Assembly (NCBI RefSeq): GCF_006715635.1
Contig: NZ_VFNP01000001.1
Coordinates: 3,844,001 to 3,908,000 of the forward strand
Source: Streptomyces sp. SLBN-118
GTDB lineage: Bacteria; Actinomycetota; Actinomycetes; Streptomycetales; Streptomycetaceae
Direction: 5' to 3'
Length of the DNA: 64,000 bases
The notes below the pieces were generated by a model. The model saw only the letters and a list, made by a program, of their open reading frames with translations, was not told where the DNA came from and searched no databases. The position numbers and the translations under genes are program-made. Positions 1-7,071 of this stretch are shown here, one piece after another. The first letter of the stretch is position 1; every line of letters starts with the position of its first letter.

Positions 1-361
1 CGGTGATGAAGAACTGCGAGCCGTTGGTGCCCGGGCCGGCGTTCGCCATGGCCAGCAGGTACGGCTTGTCGAAGGCGAGGTCCGGGTGGAACTCGTCCTG
101 GAACTCGTACCCCGGGCCGCCCGTGCCGTTGCCCAGCGGATCGCCGCCCTGGATCATGAAGCCGCTGATCACGCGGTGGAAGACCGTGCCGTCGTACAGC
201 TTGTCCGTGGACTTCTTGCCGGTCGCCGGGTGGGTCCACTCACGCTCGCCCTTGGCGAGCTCCACGAAGTTCTTGACCGTCTTGGGCGCGTGGTTCGGCA
301 GAAGCCGGATCTCGATGTCGCCTTGGTTGGTCTTCAGGGTGGCGTACAGCTGCTCGGCCAC
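1..361 (-). CDS. Peptidyl-prolyl cis-trans isomerase, cyclophilin type (partial)
   Basis: Cytoplasmic folding enzyme that isomerises peptidyl-prolyl bonds. Only about the first 120 residues are present; the C-terminus runs off base 1. The reading begins at a GTG ([10 protein letters not shown]) with GGAAGG a few bases upstream, and there is no signal peptide. Cyclophilin motifs are clear: [12 protein letters not shown], then [15 protein letters not shown] with the catalytic Arg of FHR, then [16 protein letters not shown] at the cut edge. The family is about 165-180 residues long, so roughly a third is missing because of the window edge, not because of mutation. In streptomycete chromosomes a cyclophilin gene sits at this place left of the gyrase genes. 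Family call is firm; the physiological substrate is unknown. Confidence 0.93.
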   Translation of the reverse strand, partial: MAEQLYATLKTNQGDIEIRLLPNHAPKTVKNFVELAKGEREWTHPATGKKSTDKLYDGTVFHRVISGFMIQGGDPLGNGTGGPGYEFQDEFHPDLAFDKPYLLAMANAGPGTNGSQFFIT

Positions 362-634
362 GATCTGCCTTCCGTAAGTCTGCTCTGACGTCACACGATC
401 CTCGCACGCGAGAGCTGCCTACGGATAAAAGGCGTCGAGTCGTCGACGAAGCGGCGCGTTGTGGGACGAACCGTGGCATCGTCGTCCGCAAGGTCCCTGC
501 ATGACCCGGATGCCCGCCCGGCATGCCGAGGGCGCACTCAACAGGCATGATTTCCAGACGGGTGGAAAGGCGAAACTGTGCCTAACTGGAAGTAAACCCC
601 AGCCACCCAGTACGCCACCGAGGAGGAGGATCCC

Positions 635-1315
635 GTGACCCGCATGGACAGCGTGCGCGCCGCGACCGGTACGGCGAAGGACAGCGTGCTGCACGCCGCG
701 GACGTGGTGGCGCCATACGCCGGTACGGCCAAGGACCAGGCCGCGCTATATGCGCACGAGGCCCGCGTACGGCTCGCGCCCAAAGTCTCCAAGGCCGCTG
801 CTCAGGCCCGTGTTCAGTACGACGCACGTGTTGCGCCGCATGTGCCGCCGAAAGTGGACGAGGCAGCGCACCGAGCCGCGGTTCAGGCCCGGAAGGCGGC
901 TCGTCAGGCGGCGGACTACACCGTTCCGCGCTTCGAGCAGGCGGTGGCCGTCGCTCAGCCCGTACGGGAGGAGGCTCTGGCCCGCTCCGCTGCGGCACTG
1001 GCCGCGCTGCGCGGACAGGTGACGGCGAAGGACATTCAGAAGCTGGTGAGGAAGCACGAGCGGCGCTCGAAGACCGCGCGGCTCGGCAAGGGTCTGGCGG
1101 TCATCGGTGTGCTGGCCGGTGCGGCTTTCGCGCTCTGGAGGTGGTGGGACAAGCAGGCCAACCCCGACTGGCTGGTGGAACCGCCCGCTGCCACGGAGAT
1201 CTCCGACCGAGCCCCGCTGGCGTCCGTCGACGGCAGTGAGCAAGGAGACCTGGACCCCGAGGTGCAGGCGAAGCAGGACGAGGCGGAGGCCGGCGAGGGC
1301 GACGATCAGCGCTGA
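635..1315 (+). CDS. DUF5324-type membrane-anchored protein
   Basis: 226 residues starting at GTG with a strong GGAGGAGGA site 7 bases upstream. Residues 1-140 are rich in Ala, Lys and Arg in amphipathic helical stretches (repeated VAPYAGTAKD and VRLAPKVSKAA style segments). A single membrane helix lies at about 152-170, followed by a tryptophan pair (WRWW) and an acidic tail of about 50 residues. I recognise it as the Streptomyces family known as DUF5324, which has no established function. It stands alone: the cyclophilin gene diverges from it and the next gene converges on it. No catalytic motif is visible. The helical, charged N-terminal part could bind nucleic acid or a partner at the membrane, but that is only a guess. 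Confidence 0.8.
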   Translation: MTRMDSVRAATGTAKDSVLHAADVVAPYAGTAKDQAALYAHEARVRLAPKVSKAAAQARVQYDARVAPHVPPKVDEAAHRAAVQARKAARQAADYTVPRFEQAVAVAQPVREEALARSAAALAALRGQVTAKDIQKLVRKHERRSKTARLGKGLAVIGVLAGAAFALWRWWDKQANPDWLVEPPAATEISDRAPLASVDGSEQGDLDPEVQAKQDEAEAGEGDDQR

Positions 1316-1368
1316 TCGCACACCGCCCGTGGGCAGGTGGCGCCAGGAGAGCTGAGCGTCCCGGCGCC

Positions 1369-1752
1369 TCATGCCGAGGCGGACGCCGTATCGGTCACGC
1401 GGTCGGCGGCAGGACCCGGCGCAATGTCCGCGAGATCGGCACTGTCGGCGTCGGCCGCGGGCAGGTGACGGGTGGCCGGCGACGATCCATGGGCCTCGGC
1501 GCGGATGCGCTGCTTGATCGTGGGCGGCAGCGATCTGTCACGTGCGGCTCTGCTCCATGGCGTACTGGGCGAAGGCACGGTCGGCCGGACAGCCTGCCGA
1601 CGATGCTGCTTCGGGACGACCGGCACGACCGGCACCTCCGGCGTCCGCACGGCCGGCCGGCGCGTGGCGGTGGTGAGCCCCACCGAGGCAAGCAGCGCAA
1701 AGAACGCGGTGATGAACGCGGTCCACAGATTCCTGACCTTCAGGGCGGCCAT
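1369..1752 (-). CDS. Small secreted or membrane protein, Streptomyces-restricted
   Basis: 127 residues. The start ATG has GAGGGG just upstream. The N-terminus has a hydrophobic helix (about residues 10-30, WTAFITAFFALLASVGL), which may be an anchor or an uncleaved signal. The rest is polar and Pro/Arg-rich, with a compact segment RSLPPTIKQRIRAEAHGSS that looks conserved in style and could be a short interaction helix. It may belong to the family catalogued as DUF6344; that is from memory and unchecked. It converges on the DUF5324-type gene. No enzymatic motif is seen. Coding nature is supported by the ribosome site, the membrane helix and third-position GC, but the similarly GC-rich opposite frames leave some doubt. 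Confidence 0.6.
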   Translation of the reverse strand: MAALKVRNLWTAFITAFFALLASVGLTTATRRPAVRTPEVPVVPVVPKQHRRQAVRPTVPSPSTPWSRAARDRSLPPTIKQRIRAEAHGSSPATRHLPAADADSADLADIAPGPAADRVTDTASASA

Positions 1753-1921
1753 GACCCCTCGCTTTCGGGTTGAGCGATCTACATACCTTTCTCATGATGT
1801 GTACGCATCTCGGGAAGTGCGGGAGCGACGCCGCCACTGCGCAGTTCTTCCGATGAACACCACCCGGACGGCCCATTCCACGGTGCGGGCAGGGCGGCGA
1901 GGCAGTACTGGACAGCAAGAA

Positions 1922-1960
1922 AGGGCGCTCCGATCTGTTCTCGACAGATCGGAGCGCCCT
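1922..1960 (-). terminator. Terminator hairpin after tRNA-Ala
   Basis: Perfect 16-bp inverted repeat, arms 1922-1937 and 1945-1960 (AGGGCGCTCCGATCTG), with a 7-base loop. It lies immediately downstream of the leftward tRNA-Ala gene, so it probably ends that transcript. No U-run follows, as is common in streptomycetes. Confidence 0.85.
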
Positions 1961-1966
1961 CGTCTG

Positions 1967-2039
1967 TGGAGCCTAGGGGAGTCGAACCCCTGACATCTGC
2001 CATGCAAAGACAGCGCTCTACCAACTGAGCTAAGGCCCC
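1967..2039 (-). tRNA. tRNA-Ala (anticodon UGC)
   Basis: Read on the minus strand the 73-base gene starts GGGGCCTTAGCTCAG and ends GGTTCGACTCCCCTAG-GCTCCA, giving a full cloverleaf. The anticodon loop CTTTGCATG carries TGC. The acceptor stem GGGGCCU/AGGCUCC contains the G3:U70 pair, the identity element for alanine charging. CCA is not encoded. Confidence 0.97.
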
Positions 2040-2221
2040 GGGAGGGGTGGGTACGGCCGAGCAGAAACCCGCCTCGGCCACCGCCGCAGACCAGAGTACC
2101 GGGTAACCCCATGAATCCTGCAAAAGGATTGGGACTCCCGATGGGCGACCACTCTCCGTAAGATGCTCGTCGGGGTTCGCGGCAGCGAAGCCCGCTCTGG
2201 GGAAGCGATGGGGAGACGCAA

Positions 2222-2770
2222 ATGGACGCCGTGCAGCAGGAAACAACCGCAAGAGCCAGAGAGCTGCAGCGCAGCTGGTACGGAGAGCCGCTGGGGGCGC
2301 TCTTTCGTCGGCTCATCGATGATCTGGGCCTGAACCAGGCCCGCCTTGCTGCGGTGCTCGGGCTGTCGGCGCCGATGCTCTCCCAGCTGATGAGCGGCCA
2401 GCGCGCCAAGATCGGCAACCCCGCCGTGGTCCAGCGGGTGCAGGCACTCCAGGACCTGGCGAGCCAGGTCGCCGACGGCAGTGTCAGCGCGGTCGAGGCC
2501 ACGGACCGGATGGAAGAGATCAAGAAGTCGCAGGGCGGCTCCGTACTGACCGGCACCAGCCAGAGCACAAGCAGCTCCGGAGCGCCGACAGTTCGCCGGG
2601 TCGTACGCGAGATCCAGTCGCTGCTTCGTTCGGTGGCCGCGGCGGGCGACATCATCGATGCGGCGGACTCGCTCGCCCCGAGCCACCCCGAGCTGGCAGA
2701 GTTCCTGCGGGTGTACGGCGCCGGTCGCACGGCCGAGGCTGTCGCCCACTACGAGTCGCATCAGAGCTGA
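2222..2770 (+). CDS. Helix-turn-helix DNA-binding protein (XRE-like)
   Basis: 182 residues; ATG start with a GGGGAG site 7 bases upstream. Residues about 20-70 form a Cro/XRE-like helix-turn-helix: LGLNQARLAAVLGLSAPMLS is the two-helix unit, followed by QLMSGQRAKIGNPAVVQR. The middle (about 95-125) is Ser/Thr-rich and probably a flexible linker; the C-terminal 50 residues are helical and may form an oligomer or sensor domain. The Ser/Thr kinase gene starts 54 bases downstream on the same strand, so the two are probably co-transcribed. The regulator might be a target of that kinase, with the Ser-rich linker as an obvious region to test; this is inference. DNA target and ligand are unknown. Confidence 0.85.
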   Translation: MDAVQQETTARARELQRSWYGEPLGALFRRLIDDLGLNQARLAAVLGLSAPMLSQLMSGQRAKIGNPAVVQRVQALQDLASQVADGSVSAVEATDRMEEIKKSQGGSVLTGTSQSTSSSGAPTVRRVVREIQSLLRSVAAAGDIIDAADSLAPSHPELAEFLRVYGAGRTAEAVAHYESHQS

Positions 2771-2824
2771 CGCATCTGACCGAGGCAGCGGCCTCACAAG
2801 GGAACGGGGAGCAGGCGCAGCGCC

Positions 2825-4168
2825 ATGGGTGAGGTCTTCGCTGGGCGGTACGAACTGATCGACCCGATCGGTCGCGGCGGTGTCGGTGCGGTCTGGCGAG
2901 CCTGGGACCAACGGCGCCGTCGCTATGTGGCGGCCAAGGTGCTGCAGCAGAGCGACGCGCACACGCTGCTGCGCTTCGTCCGCGAGCAGGCCCTGCGGAT
3001 CGATCATCCCCATGTCCTCGCCCCGGCCAGCTGGGCCGCGGACGACGACAAGGTGCTGTTCACCATGGACCTGGTGAGCGGCGGGTCGCTGGCACACGTC
3101 ATCGGGGACTACGGCCCGCTGCCGCCCCGTTTTGTGTGCACGCTGCTCGATCAGCTGCTGTCCGGTCTGGCCGCGGTGCACGCAGAGGGGGTCGTGCACC
3201 GCGACATCAAGCCGGCGAACATCCTGATGGAGGCCACCGGGACCGGACGGCCGCACCTGCGGCTGTCCGACTTCGGTATCTCGATGCGCAAGGGCGAGCC
3301 GCGGCTCACCGAGACCAACTATGTGGTGGGTACGCCCGGTTACTTCGCGCCCGAGCAGATGATGGGCGCGGAGCCGGACTTCACTGCCGATCTCTTCGCG
3401 GTCGGTCTCGTCGCGCTCTATCTGCTCGAGGGCAAGAAGCCCGACTCCAGGGCGCTGATCGAGCACTTCGCCAACATCGGCACTCCTGGTGCCCCTCAGG
3501 GCATCCCCGAATCGCTGTGGCAGGTGCTCGCCGGCCTGCTCCAGCCCGATCCGCACGTGCGGTTCCGCACGGCCACGGGCGCGCGCAAGGCGCTCACTGC
3601 GGCTGTCGAGATGCTCCCGGAGCCCGGCGCCGACGAAGAGCCCGTCGAGATCTTCGACCAGATCGGCCCGCTCCCCGCCGGATTCGGCCCGGGCGGCCCA
3701 ACGGGTCCCGCTCCGGCTGCCCAGGCCGAGCAGGCTCACGTACAGCAGCCGCTCCCTCCGTCGCAGACGGGCAGCTTCCATCTGGCCCCGCCACCTCAGC
3801 AGCCGTCCGTCCAACTCCCCTACACGGCCCATCCATCGACCCCGCCGCCGATGCCGGGGGCCTCGGAGCCGACGCCGACGCCGACTCCCACGCCTGTACC
3901 GGCGCAGAGCGGTTCCCCTCTGTACGCCCCCGCGCCCGGGCAGCCCGCGCAATCCCAGACCGCTCCGACCGCCCCGATGCAGTACGACCAAGCTCTTACT
4001 CGCGCTTACACCGCGCAGAGCCCGCAGGTTCCGCACGCGCACGCACACGCGCCGATTCCGGCGGTTGACCGCAAACGACCGGGACCGCCCCCGAAGGTCG
4101 CGGTCCCGGTGCTGCTTGTCGCGCTGCTCTGCTTCGCGGTGGGCATCTGGGCGCTGACCCAGGCTTGA
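2825..4168 (+). CDS. Membrane-anchored Ser/Thr protein kinase (Hanks type)
   Basis: 447 residues. The kinase domain spans about residues 8-265: the Gly loop GRGGVG at 16-21, the ATP-binding Lys38 in VAAKVL, the catalytic loop HRDIKPAN with Asp127, and the metal-binding DFG at 149-151; APE appears as APEQM. All key residues are intact, so an active kinase is expected. A long Pro/Ala/Gln/Thr-rich linker (about 270-415) follows, then one membrane helix at the very C-terminus (about 424-445) with almost nothing outside. It therefore lacks the extracellular PASTA or other sensor domain of PknB-type kinases, and the input is probably sensed inside or through a partner. It follows the helix-turn-helix gene in a likely operon. 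Confidence 0.92.
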   Translation: MGEVFAGRYELIDPIGRGGVGAVWRAWDQRRRRYVAAKVLQQSDAHTLLRFVREQALRIDHPHVLAPASWAADDDKVLFTMDLVSGGSLAHVIGDYGPLPPRFVCTLLDQLLSGLAAVHAEGVVHRDIKPANILMEATGTGRPHLRLSDFGISMRKGEPRLTETNYVVGTPGYFAPEQMMGAEPDFTADLFAVGLVALYLLEGKKPDSRALIEHFANIGTPGAPQGIPESLWQVLAGLLQPDPHVRFRTATGARKALTAAVEMLPEPGADEEPVEIFDQIGPLPAGFGPGGPTGPAPAAQAEQAHVQQPLPPSQTGSFHLAPPPQQPSVQLPYTAHPSTPPPMPGASEPTPTPTPTPVPAQSGSPLYAPAPGQPAQSQTAPTAPMQYDQALTRAYTAQSPQVPHAHAHAPIPAVDRKRPGPPPKVAVPVLLVALLCFAVGIWALTQA

Positions 4169-4186
4169 CCCCCGCGGTGCCCTGAA

Positions 4187-5656
4187 CTACCAGGTGGGCG
4201 GCGGGCCGTACTGCCCGGGCGGCCGGCTCGGTGCCTGCCCCGGAACCTGACCGTGCCCACCGGGCACCTGCCCCGCCGTCGGCCCCTGCGCGGGGAACTG
4301 AGCGGCAGCATCCGTGACGGGAGCCACCGGCGCCGCCGGAGCAGGTCCCTGCGCCGGCGCCCCCGCCGTCCGCCGCCGCGCCAGCAGGGTCCACACGCCG
4401 AGCCCCAGCACCAGCACGGTCCCCGCGCCAATCCCGGCGGCGGCGACCAGCTGCATGGTGTCGCTCTTCGCCGCCTCCGGAGCGCTCTTCCCGCTGTCCG
4501 CGGCTTCCTGGTCGTCCTTGGTGACCTGGAAGTCGCCCGCGGGCCCGTTGTACGCCGGGGCGCCATTCGCCTCGCCCTCGACGTTGACGCGCAGCGTCAG
4601 CGGGACGGGCTTGTTGCCGTACTCCTTGCCGACCTCCGGGTTGAGTGTGGCCGAGAGGTAGTACCAGCCGGCGAACCGCATGGCACTCGTCGAATTCGTG
4701 GAGTCGTACCGGTTCTCGTACGCCACCGGCGGCAGCGGATCGAGTGCCATCGACTTCTGCTTGCCGTCGTAGTACACGCCCGATTCCGCGTCGACGTATC
4801 CACGGGCCGGGTTGTGCAGGGACAGCACCAGCGCATTGCTGACGCTCTTGGCGCTGTCGGGCGCCGCGCTCGTGCCGAGGTCGGCGCTGGCGAACAGCTG
4901 CTGTCCCCAGTCCACCGGCACCCGGTAGAAGAGCGTCTCGCCAGGAGTGATCTCGTCCTGCCACTCGCCTTGCTTCAAGCTCGTGGCGTCGGTGAAGCTC
5001 GTGCCGCCGTGCCGCTTCCCGGTGCCGCCTCCGGGCGCCGCGGGAGACGCGGACGGCCAGTTCTCGGGCGGCGCGGTGGGGCCTTGGGACTTCAGACCGG
5101 GCTCGGAGGCGAAACGGATCTCCACATCCCACGGCTCGTGCGACGAGGTGGCCTCGCTCGACCGTTTCAGAAGCACGTAGTACGCGCCCGCGTCCCGGCA
5201 GCTGCTGCTGCTGTCCTTCTCGATCGTCCGGGCCGCGTACGCGGCGACCGGCCTGGCATAGGAGGCCGATCCGAACTGGGCGTCCTCGTCACCGCACTTG
5301 GACGCCGAGCGGTCCTCGATGCTCACCGAGAGCTTGTCCGCGTACGACACCTTGGTCGCCAGCTTGGGTACGGCCACGGCCGAGATGTACGCATTGGTCT
5401 TGGCATCGAGATCGACCCGGTAATAGCGCTTCTCACCGGGCTTGATCGTGTCCTTGTACGTCGATCCGGCATTCAGGGGCGGCCCGTCGGTGTTGACCGC
5501 GGCGCCCGTGACGGTCTTGGCCTCGCTGTCGAAGGCGTACGGATTGGGCTCGCCGGCCGCCCATGACTGCCCGGGCAGCGCCGCCACCGCGCACATCGCC
5601 GCCATGGCCGCCATGGCCGCCAGCGTCACCCGGCCCGTGCCGCGCTGCCTCTTCAC
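4187..5656 (-). CDS. Secreted, C-terminally membrane-anchored protein of unknown function
   Basis: 489 residues; GTG start with AAGGAG 7 bases upstream. The first 33 residues are a Sec signal peptide (basic start, run of Ala/Met, AAG cut region). The outer part (about 35-395) looks beta-rich, with two similar halves, each containing a 'PGEKRYYRVDLD' / 'PGETLFYRVPVDW' type strand; this suggests an internal duplication. One membrane helix lies at about 400-425, then RRR and a Pro/Gln/Gly-rich cytoplasmic tail of about 60 residues. No catalytic motif is visible. It converges on the kinase gene with only 18 bases between stop codons. It resembles surface proteins that pair with a membrane kinase or secretion system, but its role is unknown. 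Confidence 0.85.
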   Translation of the reverse strand: MKRQRGTGRVTLAAMAAMAAMCAVAALPGQSWAAGEPNPYAFDSEAKTVTGAAVNTDGPPLNAGSTYKDTIKPGEKRYYRVDLDAKTNAYISAVAVPKLATKVSYADKLSVSIEDRSASKCGDEDAQFGSASYARPVAAYAARTIEKDSSSSCRDAGAYYVLLKRSSEATSSHEPWDVEIRFASEPGLKSQGPTAPPENWPSASPAAPGGGTGKRHGGTSFTDATSLKQGEWQDEITPGETLFYRVPVDWGQQLFASADLGTSAAPDSAKSVSNALVLSLHNPARGYVDAESGVYYDGKQKSMALDPLPPVAYENRYDSTNSTSAMRFAGWYYLSATLNPEVGKEYGNKPVPLTLRVNVEGEANGAPAYNGPAGDFQVTKDDQEAADSGKSAPEAAKSDTMQLVAAAGIGAGTVLVLGLGVWTLLARRRTAGAPAQGPAPAAPVAPVTDAAAQFPAQGPTAGQVPGGHGQVPGQAPSRPPGQYGPPPTW

Positions 5657-5924
5657 GCGCTTCTCCTTGTCCGCCGTACGAGTACGAGCACCATTCCCAC
5701 GGTCGACCGCGCAGCCGGACGCCGCGACGGTCGCGGTGCCGGACCATCCTGCCCCGGCAGCCGCTTTGCTGTCTTCGCGGGCGGCCGAATCACCCTGCTT
5801 GTCCCCCTCACCCGCGCCTCCATGACGTTTGCTCTTGCAATCTATTGATTTGCTTAAGTGAACTCAAGGCCAGGAATCACGGTTGAGCAACGGCACCGTG
5901 CGGCCTGCACGAGAGGGCGGACAG
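5657..5924. other. Non-coding stretch upstream of the secreted protein gene
   Basis: About 270 bases between the start of the leftward secreted-protein gene and the terminator of the DLW-39 gene. It must contain the promoter of the secreted-protein gene. There is a short AT-rich patch near 5825-5862. I see no convincing gene, repeat or RNA here. Confidence 0.5.
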
Positions 5925-5962
5925 CACTGAGCCCCGGCCGCTTCAGCGGCCGGGGCTCAGTG
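5925..5962 (-). terminator. Terminator hairpin after the DLW-39 gene
   Basis: Perfect 18-bp inverted repeat, arms 5925-5942 and 5945-5962 (CACTGAGCCCCGGCCGCT), with a minimal loop. It sits 20 bases beyond the stop of the leftward DLW-39 gene. Confidence 0.85.
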
Positions 5963-5981
5963 GTTACAAGACTGCTGCGTC

Positions 5982-6116
5982 TCACACACCCGAACCTGCG
6001 GGCACGGAGTCGGTCGCCTCCGTCCACAGATCCTGCTCGGCGCGATCCGCCTGGATCTGGCGGTACACGAGGAGCCCGCCGATGGCGGCCAGTGCGACCA
6101 GGAGAAGCTTCTTCAC
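5982..6116 (-). CDS. DLW-39 family micro-protein
   Basis: Only 44 residues, GTG start (VKKLLLVALAAIGG). It has a basic N-terminus, one membrane helix (about 4-18) and a short polar tail containing DLWTEATDSV, the hallmark DLW motif that names the actinobacterial DLW-39 family. Function is not known. It lies between the tRNA-Ile gene and a strong terminator, and next to the gyrA-DUF3566 block, the position usual for this family in streptomycetes. Because of its size it is often missed; the motif and the location make the call good. Confidence 0.85.
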   Translation of the reverse strand: MKKLLLVALAAIGGLLVYRQIQADRAEQDLWTEATDSVPAGSGV

Positions 6117-6252
6117 CGCGCGACCTCGTCTTTCCTTGACGTATGAGGACTTCTGGCGCCCGACTATACACACCGACCGATACCGATCGGTGACCTGCGT
6201 AGGACCTGCGTACGACCTTCGCGCGCCCCAACTCCGGCCCCGGACAAAGCGA

Positions 6253-6285
6253 TCGGCCCGGACGGAGAAACTCCGTCCGGGCCGA
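6253..6285 (-). terminator. Terminator hairpin after tRNA-Ile
   Basis: Perfect 15-bp inverted repeat, arms 6253-6267 and 6271-6285 (TCGGCCCGGACGGAG), loop AAA, 8 bases downstream of the leftward tRNA-Ile gene. Confidence 0.87.
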
Positions 6286-6292
6286 ATCAAGC

Positions 6293-6369
6293 TGGTGGGG
6301 CTAACAGGATTTGAACCTGTGGCCTCATCCTTATCAGGGATGCGCTCTAACCAACTGAGCTATAGCCCC
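6293..6369 (-). tRNA. tRNA-Ile (anticodon GAU)
   Basis: On the minus strand the gene reads GGGGCTATAGCTCAGTTGG and ends in GGTTCAAATCCTGTTAGCCCC-A-CCA. The anticodon loop CTGATAA carries GAT. Acceptor, D, anticodon and T arms all pair. The 3' CCA is encoded (6293-6295), unlike in the nearby tRNA-Ala gene. Confidence 0.97.
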
Positions 6370-6438
6370 GCCGCGCTGCGCGCTGACTCATGAAGATTAG
6401 CGCACGTCGGGGCCAGTCCCAAAATCGGTTGTCCTGTC

Positions 6439-7068
6439 TCACTCGTCCTCGGCGAGCGTGAGCTCGACGCCGCCCACGAAACCGGCGGAGAGGTTGTAGA
6501 TAAAGGCCCCGAGGGTGGCCAGCGCTGTGGCCAGCACCACATCGATCACCGCGATGACCGAGGTGAAAATGAGCACCCGCGGCAGCGACAGGAACGACTG
6601 AAGGTCGAAACCATTGCTCTCGTTCGAGCCGGTTGCCTCGCTGATCGTCCCGCCGACGGTGGAGAAGACTCCCATGGCGTCCATGACCATCCACAGCACC
6701 GCAGACGCGATCACCGTGCAGATGCCCAGCGCGATGGAGAGCAGGAAGCTGACCTTCATCACCGACCAGGGATCGGCCTTGGCCACCCGCAGCCGCGCCT
6801 TGCGCGTCCGCGGCGTCGTACGGGCCCCGGTGCGCGGCCGACGTACGGCGGCGCCCGGCTGCGGCGCGCCCGGGGGCGAGGGATACGCCTGCGGCGGGTG
6901 ATACGGCTGCGCCGGCTGCTGCTGGGCGGGCTGCTCGCCGCCATACGTCTCATAGGGGGGCTTGGGCCCCCGGGTGTCCGTCACCGTAACCCCCTGGGAG
7001 TCCGCGGCAGGGCCACGGGCACCGTTCGCTCCGGATGCGGCCGATCCGGCGCCCGTGGCTCCACTCAC
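6439..7068 (-). CDS. DUF3566 family membrane protein
   Basis: 209 residues. Residues 1-90 are disordered and rich in Pro, Gln, Gly and Ala, with a basic stretch (RRPRTGARTTPRTRKARLR) before the membrane part. The DUF3566 domain covers about 95-209: a KADPWSVMKVSFLLS entry segment, a helix at about 103-125, a loop, and a second pair of hydrophobic helices (about 160-200), ending acidic. DUF3566 genes lie directly downstream of gyrA in most actinobacteria, and here only 3 bases separate gyrA's stop from this start, so the genes are co-transcribed. The conserved link to gyrase suggests a housekeeping role at the membrane, but none is established. Confidence 0.9.
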   Translation of the reverse strand: MSGATGAGSAASGANGARGPAADSQGVTVTDTRGPKPPYETYGGEQPAQQQPAQPYHPPQAYPSPPGAPQPGAAVRRPRTGARTTPRTRKARLRVAKADPWSVMKVSFLLSIALGICTVIASAVLWMVMDAMGVFSTVGGTISEATGSNESNGFDLQSFLSLPRVLIFTSVIAVIDVVLATALATLGAFIYNLSAGFVGGVELTLAEDE

Positions 7069-7071
7069 GCT

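Noticed and set aside
2030..4048. Long open frame opposite the helix-turn-helix and kinase genes
   Set aside because: Overlaps two well supported genes and has no recognisable domain.
6019..6030. Isolated GTCCACAG near the DLW-39 gene as a DnaA box
   Set aside because: Single partial match inside coding DNA; similar lone matches occur by chance in this GC-rich sequence.
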